From: Bacteroides sp. GM023
Lineage (GTDB): Bacteria; Bacteroidota; Bacteroidia; Bacteroidales; Bacteroidaceae
Assembly (NCBI RefSeq): GCF_014750685.1
Contig: NZ_JAAXGE010000012.1
Location: forward strand, 19,337 to 83,336
Length of the DNA stretch: 64,000 nt
Direction: 5' to 3'
Made by a program: the position numbers and the translations under genes. This document shows, piece by piece, positions 1 to 7,938 of the stretch. The notes beneath the pieces are model-generated. The model saw only the letters and a program-made list of their open reading frames with translations, was not told the DNA's origin and did not search any database. How positions within the stretch are numbered: the stretch's first letter is position 1; each line of letters starts with the position of its first letter.

Positions 1-146
1 TTACCAACACAGATGACAGGAACGTCGAAACTCTTCGACCGGAACAATCCCCAGTCAAAGAGTTTATTTCTTATGATTACCGCTGCTCCGTATAGCCACG
101 AGACAGGATATAGCCATTTATGTATTTTGAAAAAGTGCTCGTCCAT
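1..146 (-). CDS. lpxK: LpxK, tetraacyldisaccharide 4'-kinase (N-terminal part, cut by window edge)
   Basis: Only about the first 48 codons are present, read leftward from an ATG at 144-146. The N-terminus reads MDEHFFKIHKWLYPVSWLYG and continues to VICVGN, which matches the start of Bacteroidetes LpxK as I remember it. The hydrophobic stretch would sit at the inner membrane and the VGN lies just before the Walker A loop, which is outside the window. LpxK phosphorylates the 4' position of the lipid A disaccharide. The start codon lies 10 bases downstream of the sppA stop, so the two genes are probably co-transcribed. The product call rests on 48 residues plus the known sppA-lpxK order in Bacteroides. 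Confidence 0.8.
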   Translation of the reverse strand, partial: MDEHFFKIHKWLYPVSWLYGAAVIIRNKLFDWGLFRSKSFDVPVICVG

Positions 147-156
147 GCAGTACGAT

Positions 157-1935
157 TTATTTTATATTCAGTTCGAACGGAATGCGTGCCTGAATCATGG
201 ATTGTTCTTTTAAATTCTTCAGTAAGCCGAATTGTTGATAATACTCGCCCAATTTACTTTTAAGAAGTTGAGATTCAACATAATTAGTCGGCTTCGTATC
301 AAGTAGAGAAGACAGGAAATCCTGTTTAGCCGGATAAGATACTACGGTGTATCCCTCAATACCCGCTTTTGCTACGGCAATATCCAATGCTTTGTCAATA
401 CCTCCGAGCTCGTCTACCAAACCTAACTCTTTGGCTGTTTCACCTGTCCACACACGTCCTTCGGCAATCTTTTCGATTGCTTCCTTTGTCATATGGCGTC
501 CTTCGGCACATCTGCCTACGAATGTATCATATCCCTGAGTAATCATCATTTGCAACAATGACTTCTCACCCTCATTGAAAGGACGCATAATATTTCCAAA
601 ATCTGAATATTTATTGGTTTTTACCACATCATAAGTCAGACCTATTTTTTCTGTTAATTTTTTTACATTCGGAATCATTCCGAAGATACCGATAGAACCG
701 GTCAGCGTAGTGGGTTCGGCAACAATCGTATCGGCTACACATGAGATATAATATCCTCCTGATGCCGCATAGTCACCCATAGAAACAATAACTGGCTTTT
801 TAGCTTTCAACTCTTTTACTGCATGCCAGATTTGTTCCGAAGCAAAAGCACTTCCACCCGGAGAATTAACCCGGAGCACAACGGCCTTCACATCGTCATC
901 TTCTTTCAACTTACGCAAATCACGAATCACTTTAGGACCTACAATCCCTTCTTCGGAAGCCGAAGAACTGGGATAGTCTGTGATTTCACCGGATGCATAA
1001 TAAACGGCAACGATATTACCACTTTTATCTTTAGGAACATTCTTTTTCACATTAATCATATCCGCCAGTTCCAACATAGGAAGACGGTCATCCTTGTTTA
1101 TTTCCACCATCTCCTTGAGATAGTTGCGTACGTCATTGCTGTAAATCAATGTATCAGCTAATCCGCATTTCACGCTTTCTTCTGCAGGATAGAACATTAA
1201 CATGCGGTCTGCATAAGCATTGAGAGAATCGACCGGAAGACTACGGCTGGTAGCTACTCCTTCGGTCACTTGTCCCCAAATGGAATTAATGAAAACTGTT
1301 ACCTGTTCACGGTTAGCCGGGCTCATCTCAGTGGCGATAAACGGTTCAACGGCAGATTTATAGGTTCCTACTTTGAATACCTGCATCTCCACGCCGATTT
1401 TCTGAAGAAGATCTTTATAGAAAAGAGGAGCGGAAGCAATACCCCGCCATTCGATCATACCTTTGGGATTAAGCAGTACCTTGTCGGCTACACTGGAAAG
1501 ATAATAAAGTCCTTGAGTATAAGAGTCACCATAAGCAATGATGAATTTCCCGCTTTCCTTAAAGTCAAGCAATGCGTTACGAATCTCCTGTAAAGAAGCA
1601 TAGGATGCACCCAATGAACTTGCCTGCAAATAAATCCCTTTGATGTTTTCATTCTCTTTGGCCTTTTTGATAGACGAAAGAATGTCGTCCAGCCCATATG
1701 TATTAGACCCGTCACCGAATAACTGGGATAAAATACCCAACGGGTCTTCTTGCGTACGCTCCACTAACGTACCGTTCAAGTCGAGCATCATTACAGAATT
1801 CTTTTTTACTATTGTTTCTGTATCCGAAGCAGACATGATACCGAACAGCGTCACCATGCTGATAATAAATAATACAATACTTGACAAAATGATACCTGTC
1901 ACTGTGGCAAGTGTGAATTTCAAGAAATCTTTCAT
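157..1935 (-). CDS. sppA: SppA, signal peptide peptidase (67K type)
   Basis: The 592-residue protein has one N-terminal membrane segment (about residues 8-36) followed by two tandem ClpP/crotonase-like domains, the layout of the long (67 kDa) SppA class. The first domain carries the candidate catalytic lysine in GTYKSAVEP (K193). The second carries the candidate nucleophile in DYAASGGYY (S392). This Ser-Lys dyad arrangement is known from E. coli SppA. The enzyme digests leftover signal peptides in the membrane from the periplasmic side. The length is normal and the frame is intact. It lies upstream of lpxK on the same strand with a 10-base gap. A TATCTTTG box lies about 42 bases upstream of the start. 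Confidence 0.93.
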   Translation of the reverse strand: MKDFLKFTLATVTGIILSSIVLFIISMVTLFGIMSASDTETIVKKNSVMMLDLNGTLVERTQEDPLGILSQLFGDGSNTYGLDDILSSIKKAKENENIKGIYLQASSLGASYASLQEIRNALLDFKESGKFIIAYGDSYTQGLYYLSSVADKVLLNPKGMIEWRGIASAPLFYKDLLQKIGVEMQVFKVGTYKSAVEPFIATEMSPANREQVTVFINSIWGQVTEGVATSRSLPVDSLNAYADRMLMFYPAEESVKCGLADTLIYSNDVRNYLKEMVEINKDDRLPMLELADMINVKKNVPKDKSGNIVAVYYASGEITDYPSSSASEEGIVGPKVIRDLRKLKEDDDVKAVVLRVNSPGGSAFASEQIWHAVKELKAKKPVIVSMGDYAASGGYYISCVADTIVAEPTTLTGSIGIFGMIPNVKKLTEKIGLTYDVVKTNKYSDFGNIMRPFNEGEKSLLQMMITQGYDTFVGRCAEGRHMTKEAIEKIAEGRVWTGETAKELGLVDELGGIDKALDIAVAKAGIEGYTVVSYPAKQDFLSSLLDTKPTNYVESQLLKSKLGEYYQQFGLLKNLKEQSMIQARIPFELNIK

Positions 1936-1976
1936 TGTACTTATTGTTTTTTTGCGCCAGCTTATTATTAAGCTAA

Positions 1977-1984
1977 CAAAGATA
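1977..1984 (-). promoter_or_regulatory. -7 element for sppA-lpxK
   Basis: The minus strand reads TATCTTTG here, an exact match to the Bacteroides -7 consensus TAnnTTTG, about 42 bases before the sppA ATG. No clear TTTG lies at the expected -33 distance, so the call rests on the -7 box alone. Confidence 0.5.
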
Positions 1985-2124
1985 AATAATTGAGTTGATA
2001 TTTATTCAATAAGTCGTACGAATTTTTGTTTTATCACAATGAATCTATATAAATCAGAGCTTCTATCGTTTAAGATTTAAGTATATTTGTCTGTATATAA
2101 TCATCTTAAATGGGAAGAATTCTC

Positions 2125-2132
2125 TAATTTTG
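2125..2132 (+). promoter_or_regulatory. -7 element for the phosphatase-GH92 pair
   Basis: TAATTTTG matches TAnnTTTG and lies 34 bases before the phosphatase ATG at 2167. A TTTG occurs at 2086-2089, too far for a standard -33 element, so the upstream half is not established. Confidence 0.45.
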
Positions 2133-2166
2133 TGGCACAACTATTAATACATTGAATAATACTATC

Positions 2167-3441
2167 ATGAAAAAACTCACATCTGTACTTGTATTGCTTC
2201 TGCTGATATTGACTGTACAAGCACAAACAGCCCGTGAAGAGATTAGTGCAAACCGGTATTTATCAGGTAATAATTACTATGCATATCCTACACCCATCGC
2301 CAGGCAGACAGCTGCTCCTAAAGGATATGAACCTTTCTACATCAGCACTTATATGCGTCATGGTTCACGCTATCTGATTGATCCGAACGATTATCGTTTC
2401 CCCAAGCAAACTCTATTGAAAGCCGACTCTTTAAACAAACTCACCCCGACAGGTAAGAATACATTGGAACTTGTTCTGCGTATGGCGGACATGGCAGAAG
2501 GTCGTCTTGGTGAACTTACTCCATTAGGAGCACGACAACACCGGGGAATCGCCAAACGTATGTATACTAATTTTCCGCAGATATTTGCTGATAGTACTGA
2601 AGTGGATGCCCGTTCCACAGTTGTCATCCGTTGTATATTGTCCATGACCTCAGAATGTCTTCAGTTGCAGGCGATGAACCCCCAATTGCGTATCAAGAAT
2701 GATGCCAGCCACCATGATATGTATTATATGAATCCGCCTGCCAAAGAATTAAGTAAACTATCAAAATCCGATAAAGTAAAGGAAGTACAGAAAGACTTTG
2801 AAGCGAAACATGTACACCCGGAACGATTGATGAAAGTTTTGTTTACGGATGCGGAGTACGTGAAAGCAAATTTTGATGCTGCACGTCTCATGAAACGTCT
2901 TTTCGATTTAGCTTGTAATATGCAAAACCATGACACGGATATGGAGCTATATCCTCTTTTTACCGATGAGGAATGTTATGATTTATGGAGTTGTAACAAC
3001 TTATACTGGTATCTGACACATGCAGCTTCGCCTGTGACAAACGGCTTGATGCCTTATCGGGAAGCCGAATTACTGCGCAATATCCTGGATATGGCAGATG
3101 TTGCTTTAAAAGAAGGTAAGAATCAGGCAACTTTAAGATTCGGTCATGAGTCTTGTTTACTGCCATTGGTTGCTTTGCTGGAACTCAATCATTATGGCGA
3201 ATCTTATTCTGATGTAGAGAACTTGTCGGAACAATGGAGAGCCTATGATATTTTCCCAATGGCTTGCAATGTACAATTCGTCTTTTTCCACAAGAAAGGA
3301 AACAATGATATATTAGTAAAAGTGCTGCTTAATGAGAAGGAAACTAAGTTGCCGGTGAAAACAGATATGGCTCCTTATTATCATTGGAAAGATGTAGAAA
3401 GCTACTATCGTGAGAAATTAGATAAATATCAACGTATGTAA
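2167..3441 (+). CDS. Secreted histidine acid phosphatase, MINPP-like
   Basis: The 424-residue protein has a signal peptide (MKKLTSVLVLLLLILTVQAQ), so it acts outside the cytoplasm. The histidine phosphatase signature RHGSR is at residues 64-68, giving the nucleophilic His65. A second motif GHE near residues 326-328 supplies the candidate proton donor. This pattern fits multiple inositol polyphosphate phosphatases, a family with phytase activity described in B. thetaiotaomicron. The ATG at 2167 is preferred to an upstream TTG because it begins the signal peptide. The gene is 28 bases upstream of the GH92 gene and probably in its operon. The C-terminal part is clearly related to the phosphatase domain of the fusion protein at 36423-38660. 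Substrate is not shown by the sequence; inositol phosphates or phosphorylated glycans are both possible. Confidence 0.82.
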   Translation: MKKLTSVLVLLLLILTVQAQTAREEISANRYLSGNNYYAYPTPIARQTAAPKGYEPFYISTYMRHGSRYLIDPNDYRFPKQTLLKADSLNKLTPTGKNTLELVLRMADMAEGRLGELTPLGARQHRGIAKRMYTNFPQIFADSTEVDARSTVVIRCILSMTSECLQLQAMNPQLRIKNDASHHDMYYMNPPAKELSKLSKSDKVKEVQKDFEAKHVHPERLMKVLFTDAEYVKANFDAARLMKRLFDLACNMQNHDTDMELYPLFTDEECYDLWSCNNLYWYLTHAASPVTNGLMPYREAELLRNILDMADVALKEGKNQATLRFGHESCLLPLVALLELNHYGESYSDVENLSEQWRAYDIFPMACNVQFVFFHKKGNNDILVKVLLNEKETKLPVKTDMAPYYHWKDVESYYREKLDKYQRM

Positions 3442-3469
3442 TGCGACATTAACTTAACATTATATTTAC

Positions 3470-5665
3470 ATGAAAAGAAAAATCCCTTTTATGACCGCTG
3501 CTTTGGCAGGTTTATTCTTTTATTCTTCCTGTACCCCGACGGAAAAAATGGAAACGCAGGATTATACTCAATACGTTAATACCTTTATTGGTGCTGCCGA
3601 TAACGGGCATACATTCCCCGGAGCTTGTTATCCTTTCGGGATGGTGCAAACCAGTCCCGTAACAGGTGCGGTCGGATGGAGATACTGCTCCGAATATGTT
3701 TATCAGGATACATTGATTTGGGGATTCACTCAAACTCACCTGAACGGAACGGGATGCATGGATTTGGGAGATATTCTGGTAATGCCTGTCACAGGTACGC
3801 GTGCCCGTGCATGGGATGCTTATCGTAGCCATTTCTCCAAAGATAAGGAAGCAGCCACTCCGGGTTATTATACAGTTGAACTTTCCGATCCTCAAGTTAA
3901 AGCGGAACTGACTGCTTCTATTCATGCAGCTCTTCACCGTTACACTTATCTTAATGCCGATTCGGCTTCTGTCTTGATCGACTTGCAACATGGTCCCGCA
4001 TGGAGAGAAGAACAGTATCACTCACAGGTGAACAGTTGTGAAGTAAACTGGGAAGACGCACAGACACTAACCGGACATGTCAATAACACTGTGTGGGTAG
4101 ATCAGGATTATTTCTTTGTGATGAAGTTCAACCGCCCTGTTATAGATTCGCTTTATCTTCCGATGGGAAAAACAGAAAAAGGTAAGCGTATCGTTGCTAC
4201 TTTCGCCATGCAGCCGGGAGAGGAACTGATGATGAAAGTAGCCCTTTCTACGACCAGTGTAGATGGAGCAAAAAAGAACCTGGAAGCCGAAATTCCTGCA
4301 TGGGACTTTGACGGAGTAAAGACCGCTGCCCATAATGAATGGAATAACTATCTGAGCCGTATTGAAATAGATGGTACTGATGATGAAAAGACCAATTTCT
4401 ATACCTGTTTCTATCATGCACTGATCCAACCGAATCAGATTTCGGATGTAGATGGCATGTATCGTAACGCTGCCGACTCCATAGTGAAAGCCGGAACAGG
4501 AACTTTCTACTCTACATTCTCTCTTTGGGATACCTATCGTGCTGCTCATCCGTTCTATACATTGGTAATTCCCGAACGTGTGGATGGTTTCGTGAATTCA
4601 TTGATCGAACAAGGTGAAGTGCAGGGTTTTCTGCCTATTTGGGCATTGTGGGGAAAAGAAAATTTCTGTATGATTGGTAATCATGGTGTATCGGTTATCG
4701 CAGAAGCTTATCGTAAAGGATTCCGTGGCTTTGATGCAGAACGTGCTTTCAATATGATAAAGAAAACGCAGACAGTCTCTCATCCGTTGAAGTCAAATTG
4801 GGAAGTTTATACAAAATATGGATATTTCCCGACAGACCTGATAAAAGCAGAATCCGTATCTTCTACGCTGGAGTCAGTGTATGATGATTATGCTGCTGCC
4901 GATATGGCACGCCGTATGGGTAAAGAGGAAGATGCTGCTTATTTCTCAAAACGTGCAGATTATTATAAAAATCTCTTCGATTCGGAAACACAGTTTATGC
5001 GTCCGCGTAAAGCCGACGGCACTTGGAAATCACCGTTTAATCCAAGTGCATTAGGACATTCAGAAAGTATTGGAGGTGACTATACCGAAGGAAATGCATG
5101 GCAGTATACTTGGCACGTGCAACACGATGTACCGGGATTAATCAGCTTGTTTGGCGGTGAAAAACCTTTCTTGAATAAATTAGATTCTTTATTTACTGTT
5201 AAGCTCGAAGGTGAAAGTCTGTCAGATGTAACAGGGCTGATTGGTCAGTATGCTCACGGCAATGAACCGAGCCATCACGTTACTTATTTGTATGCATTGG
5301 CCGGTCGTCCGGAACGCACTCAAGAATTGGTTCGTGAAATCTTCGATACTCAATATAAGAATAAACCCGATGGACTTTGCGGAAACGACGACTGTGGTCA
5401 GATGTCCGCTTGGTATATGCTTAGCGCAATGGGATTCTATCCGGTAGATCCGGTGAGTGGAGAATATGTATTCGGTGCTCCGCAATTGCCGAAGATGGTG
5501 CTGCATTTAGCTGATGGAAAGACTTTCACGATTATTGCAGAGAACTTGTCAAAAGAACATATGTATGTAGATAGCATTACGTTGAATGGAGAACCCTACA
5601 CGAAAAATACAATATCACATGAAGATATTGTGAAGGGCGGAACATTGGTGTATAAGATGAAATGA
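3470..5665 (+). CDS. GH92 alpha-mannosidase, lipoprotein
   Basis: The 731-residue protein starts with a lipoprotein signal ending in FYSSC. The N-terminal domain begins with YVNTFIGAADNGHTFPGACY, and the C-terminal catalytic domain contains GNDDCGQMSAWYMLSAMG near residue 641 and GFYPVDPVSGEYVFGAPQ. These are hallmarks of family GH92, calcium-dependent inverting exo-alpha-mannosidases that Bacteroides uses on host N-glycans and fungal mannan. Length is typical. The linkage preference (alpha-1,2, -1,3, -1,4) cannot be read from the sequence. It follows the phosphatase gene by 28 bases, which could couple dephosphorylation with mannose removal. Transcription runs toward the palindrome array at 5774-5856. 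Confidence 0.93.
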   Translation: MKRKIPFMTAALAGLFFYSSCTPTEKMETQDYTQYVNTFIGAADNGHTFPGACYPFGMVQTSPVTGAVGWRYCSEYVYQDTLIWGFTQTHLNGTGCMDLGDILVMPVTGTRARAWDAYRSHFSKDKEAATPGYYTVELSDPQVKAELTASIHAALHRYTYLNADSASVLIDLQHGPAWREEQYHSQVNSCEVNWEDAQTLTGHVNNTVWVDQDYFFVMKFNRPVIDSLYLPMGKTEKGKRIVATFAMQPGEELMMKVALSTTSVDGAKKNLEAEIPAWDFDGVKTAAHNEWNNYLSRIEIDGTDDEKTNFYTCFYHALIQPNQISDVDGMYRNAADSIVKAGTGTFYSTFSLWDTYRAAHPFYTLVIPERVDGFVNSLIEQGEVQGFLPIWALWGKENFCMIGNHGVSVIAEAYRKGFRGFDAERAFNMIKKTQTVSHPLKSNWEVYTKYGYFPTDLIKAESVSSTLESVYDDYAAADMARRMGKEEDAAYFSKRADYYKNLFDSETQFMRPRKADGTWKSPFNPSALGHSESIGGDYTEGNAWQYTWHVQHDVPGLISLFGGEKPFLNKLDSLFTVKLEGESLSDVTGLIGQYAHGNEPSHHVTYLYALAGRPERTQELVREIFDTQYKNKPDGLCGNDDCGQMSAWYMLSAMGFYPVDPVSGEYVFGAPQLPKMVLHLADGKTFTIIAENLSKEHMYVDSITLNGEPYTKNTISHEDIVKGGTLVYKMK

Positions 5666-5760
5666 TAAATTCGTTTTCTGTACCGTTATGAGCTAAATGA
5701 TCTTGATTAATAGTGATTGGGATTATGGCTTATAGTAAAGGAGAAAAAAACATACTGCAT

Positions 5761-5870
5761 GAATTAATTGTCTGACACCCGGGTCTCATGATGCTTGACA
5801 CCCGGGTGTCAGCATACCCAACACCCGGGTGTCGGTATGTCTGAGACCCGGGTGTCAGACAACTTAATTC
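5761..5870. repeat. Array of four CCCGGG palindromes at 23-bp spacing inside a larger inverted repeat
   Basis: Four 14-bp palindromic units start at 5774, 5797, 5820 and 5843, variants of GACACCCGGGTGTC. Their CCCGGG cores lie at 5778, 5801, 5824 and 5847, an exact 23-bp period. Units 1 and 4 and their flanks are inverted copies of each other, from GAATTAA at 5761 to TTAATTC at 5870, with one extra base, so the whole segment is itself an inverted repeat. It lies between the convergent GH92 and fecR genes in an otherwise AT-rich gap. It could serve as a bidirectional terminator, a protein-binding array or a small transposable repeat. There is no good T-run, so a plain intrinsic terminator is not certain. 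Confidence 0.85.
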
Positions 5871-5926
5871 TACTAAATGAAATAAATTCAAAACTATATT
5901 ATTAAATTTGTGCTAGTACTAATCTA

Positions 5927-6976
5927 TCATCGTACAATCCTACTCACTTCTATACGCTGCTTTTCAAACTTCTCGTTATTGTTACCACGGTTACTGACTT
6001 CTTTACACTGGATGGGTGCACTCATTTCGAGTAAGCGTAAGATCTCATTCAAAGACTCACCTTCAAAAGTCGCCTTATAGGAATATTTTCCTAATTCGGC
6101 ATCTTTCAAAATAAACTCCACATTATAAGTTTGTCCCAAACGTTTGAATACATATTCCAGTGGATCATCTCTAAAAATGAGTACTCCATCTTTCCATGAG
6201 CACCATTTGTAAGTATTGGTTTTATTGATGTTATACAAAGAAGTTGCCAGATTATAGTCTATTTTCTCTCCCGGTGAAAGGGAAATTGTTTTTTTCTTGT
6301 CAAGAGTTACTGCTACCTTTCCTTTTACTAATGTCACTGCTGTTACATTGTCCGAAGTATATGCATTCACATTGAATGCTGTGCCGGTAGCTTCTACAGT
6401 CAGCTCTTTCGTTTTTACGATGAACGGATGCTCCTTGTCGGATTCTACTTCAAAATAGGCTTCACCTTGCATTGAAACCACTCTTTGCTTGTCATTGAAT
6501 TGAGTCGGATATTTTAGAGAACTTCCGGCATTTAGCCAAACCTTAGAGCCGTCGGGCAGATTCACTACCGACCAGGTGCCGTAAGGAGTGAATAATTCCT
6601 GATAAGTTTCTGCAATTTGAGAAGTCGGTTTCAAATAAAGATAAGAGGATACTATCAACAAAGGGAGAAGCAGTATAGCTGCAATTTGTTGCCAGTAGTA
6701 CAGAAAGGACAACTTTGGACGAACCGATGTCGGCTGATTTTGATGAAGAATCTGCTCCATAACTTTTCTGTGCGCGCTGTCCACATCTATCTCTTCCGGA
6801 TTAAAAGCCGGGTGACTGACTTCCCACACATTCTTTTGTGATAGAAAGCTCCTATAGTTTTCGGGAGTAGCTGATATCCAATCTTCCAGTACCTTAATTT
6901 CTTCTGGTGTAGCCTCTTTCGAGAGATATTTGGAAATTATAATTTCTATGTCTGAATCTTTATTTATCATATGCAT
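5927..6976 (-). CDS. FecR-family anti-sigma factor (PUL1)
   Basis: The 349-residue protein has the standard FecR layout. A cytoplasmic N-terminal region (residues 1-85) contains the YLSKEATPEEIKVLEDWI type motif. One membrane helix lies near residues 95-112. The periplasmic FecR domain carries VNLPDGSKVWLNAGSSLKYP and GEAYFEVESDKEHPF. A C-terminal domain (RDDPLEYVFKRLGQTYNVEF) is of the kind that contacts the STN domain of a partner SusC. It would hold the adjacent ECF sigma factor inactive until the SusC/STN signal arrives. It is 47 bases downstream of the sigma gene on the same strand, and the pair is divergent from the STN-bearing susC at 7939. The start could be six bases further in (MINKDSD). 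Confidence 0.92.
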   Translation of the reverse strand: MHMINKDSDIEIIISKYLSKEATPEEIKVLEDWISATPENYRSFLSQKNVWEVSHPAFNPEEIDVDSAHRKVMEQILHQNQPTSVRPKLSFLYYWQQIAAILLLPLLIVSSYLYLKPTSQIAETYQELFTPYGTWSVVNLPDGSKVWLNAGSSLKYPTQFNDKQRVVSMQGEAYFEVESDKEHPFIVKTKELTVEATGTAFNVNAYTSDNVTAVTLVKGKVAVTLDKKKTISLSPGEKIDYNLATSLYNINKTNTYKWCSWKDGVLIFRDDPLEYVFKRLGQTYNVEFILKDAELGKYSYKATFEGESLNEILRLLEMSAPIQCKEVSNRGNNNEKFEKQRIEVSRIVR

Positions 6977-7023
6977 TTTACCTTATATATAATAGACGTT
7001 TCAGAAAGAAAATCCCACATCCA

Positions 7024-7611
7024 TTAGTGGAAAAGAAAGAAAAAAAGTAGCAAATAAAAATCTTTTAATAAAATGCGAAGCTGTTTCAAAGCCTTACTGA
7101 TGCGTACTTCCACTGTTCTGACAGAGATATTGAGGCGATTGGCTATTTCCTGATATTTAATATTTTCTAACCGGCTCATTTCAAATACTTCTCTTTCCTG
7201 GGGAGATAATTGTTCCAATGCATTTTTGAGTTGCTGGCATAAATCGGAGTAAAGTATGTAATTTTCCGTTGTATCGATATCTATAGAGCCCGATTTAAGT
7301 TCATAAGCAACGTGCTCATCTATAATCCTGCGATGGCGCAATTCATCTAGGCAGTAGTTTCGGACAGCTTTCAATAAATATGATTTTAGTGAGTTCTCAA
7401 TTTCCAGTGTTTTCCGGTCATTCCATAATTTGAGAAAGATATTCTGTACAATATCCTCACAGGTAGATTTCTCTGGAATGTAAGTACCGCCAAACAACAC
7501 CAGATCTTTATAATAGGCATGGAATAATCGGGTAAAAGCCTGTTTATCATCCTGTTTCAGTGCTATTACCAGAAAACGGTCGTCGGAAGTCTGTTGTTGG
7601 ATATTCGGCAT
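7024..7611 (-). CDS. ECF RNA polymerase sigma factor (PUL1)
   Basis: The 195-residue protein has the two expected sigma domains. Region 2 covers roughly residues 25-90 (AFTRLFHAYYKDLVLF, then DIVQNIFLKLWNDR). Region 4 covers roughly 125-180 (LEQLSPQEREVFEMSRLE, then the helix-turn-helix YQEIANRLNISVRTVEVRISKA, here split for length). It would recruit RNA polymerase to the PUL1 susC promoter. It is the first gene of a two-gene minus-strand operon with the FecR anti-sigma and is divergent from susC. The C-terminus is a short, very hydrophobic tail (YLLLFFFLFH) that also occurs in the second ECF factor of this window. Confidence 0.92.
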   Translation of the reverse strand: MPNIQQQTSDDRFLVIALKQDDKQAFTRLFHAYYKDLVLFGGTYIPEKSTCEDIVQNIFLKLWNDRKTLEIENSLKSYLLKAVRNYCLDELRHRRIIDEHVAYELKSGSIDIDTTENYILYSDLCQQLKNALEQLSPQEREVFEMSRLENIKYQEIANRLNISVRTVEVRISKALKQLRILLKDFYLLLFFFLFH

Positions 7612-7841
7612 AGTATTGTAGTAGAGATTCTATTGTTGGGGTAAAAATAGAAAGATTATTTGGGATAAACGATAGTTTGATGAAAAAATAGTCCGGATGA
7701 AAAAATAATGTGATATGGGATGTGGCTTTTATTTTTAGAAACGTCTTATTGATAGGAACGAGAGAAAAACACATTTATTAACCTTTAAATAATACAAGCC
7801 ATGGGAAAGACATAATCAGTGAATTTTACTTCCGAAAAAAC

Positions 7842-7874
7842 TGATAAAAAAGGAAGGTCTGACTCACCTTCCTT
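7842..7874 (-). terminator. Minus-strand intrinsic terminator in the PUL1 susC leader
   Basis: A perfect 9-bp stem (AAGGAAGGT at 7850-7858 with ACCTTCCTT at 7866-7874) has a 7-base loop. On the minus strand the stem runs directly into a T-tract (TTTTTTATCAG), while the plus-strand side has no T-run. It therefore stops leftward transcription, although no gene on that strand begins to its right. Confidence 0.7.
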
Positions 7875-7924
7875 TCCAAATATTCAGTTATTCGTTAATC
7901 AACTTATTTGTAGAACCAATAACC
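7842..7924 (-). ncRNA. Candidate antisense RNA upstream of PUL1 susC (DonS-like layout)
   Basis: On the minus strand a promoter-like pair TTTC (7959-7962), 19 bases, TACCTTTA (7932-7939) would start an RNA near 7924. It would end at an intrinsic terminator at 7842-7874. The RNA would be about 80 nt and complementary to the susC 5' leader. Cis-encoded antisense RNAs of this kind (DonS) repress ECF/anti-sigma-controlled PULs in Bacteroides fragilis. Both promoter boxes differ from consensus by one base, so the terminator is the stronger evidence. The same arrangement occurs at 45064-45152. Confidence 0.45.
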
Positions 7925-7938
7925 AAACATGTAAAGGT

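Noticed and set aside
3512..4549. Long minus-strand frames inside the GH92 gene
   Set aside because: Shadows of the plus-strand gene, which has complete family motifs.
5774..5856. CCCGGG array as a CRISPR
   Set aside because: Units are palindromes of 14 bp with 9-base gaps, too short for spacers, and no cas genes are near.
7850..7874. Hairpin as a plus-strand attenuator of susC
   Set aside because: No T-run on the plus side; the T-tract is only on the minus strand, which favours a leftward terminator.
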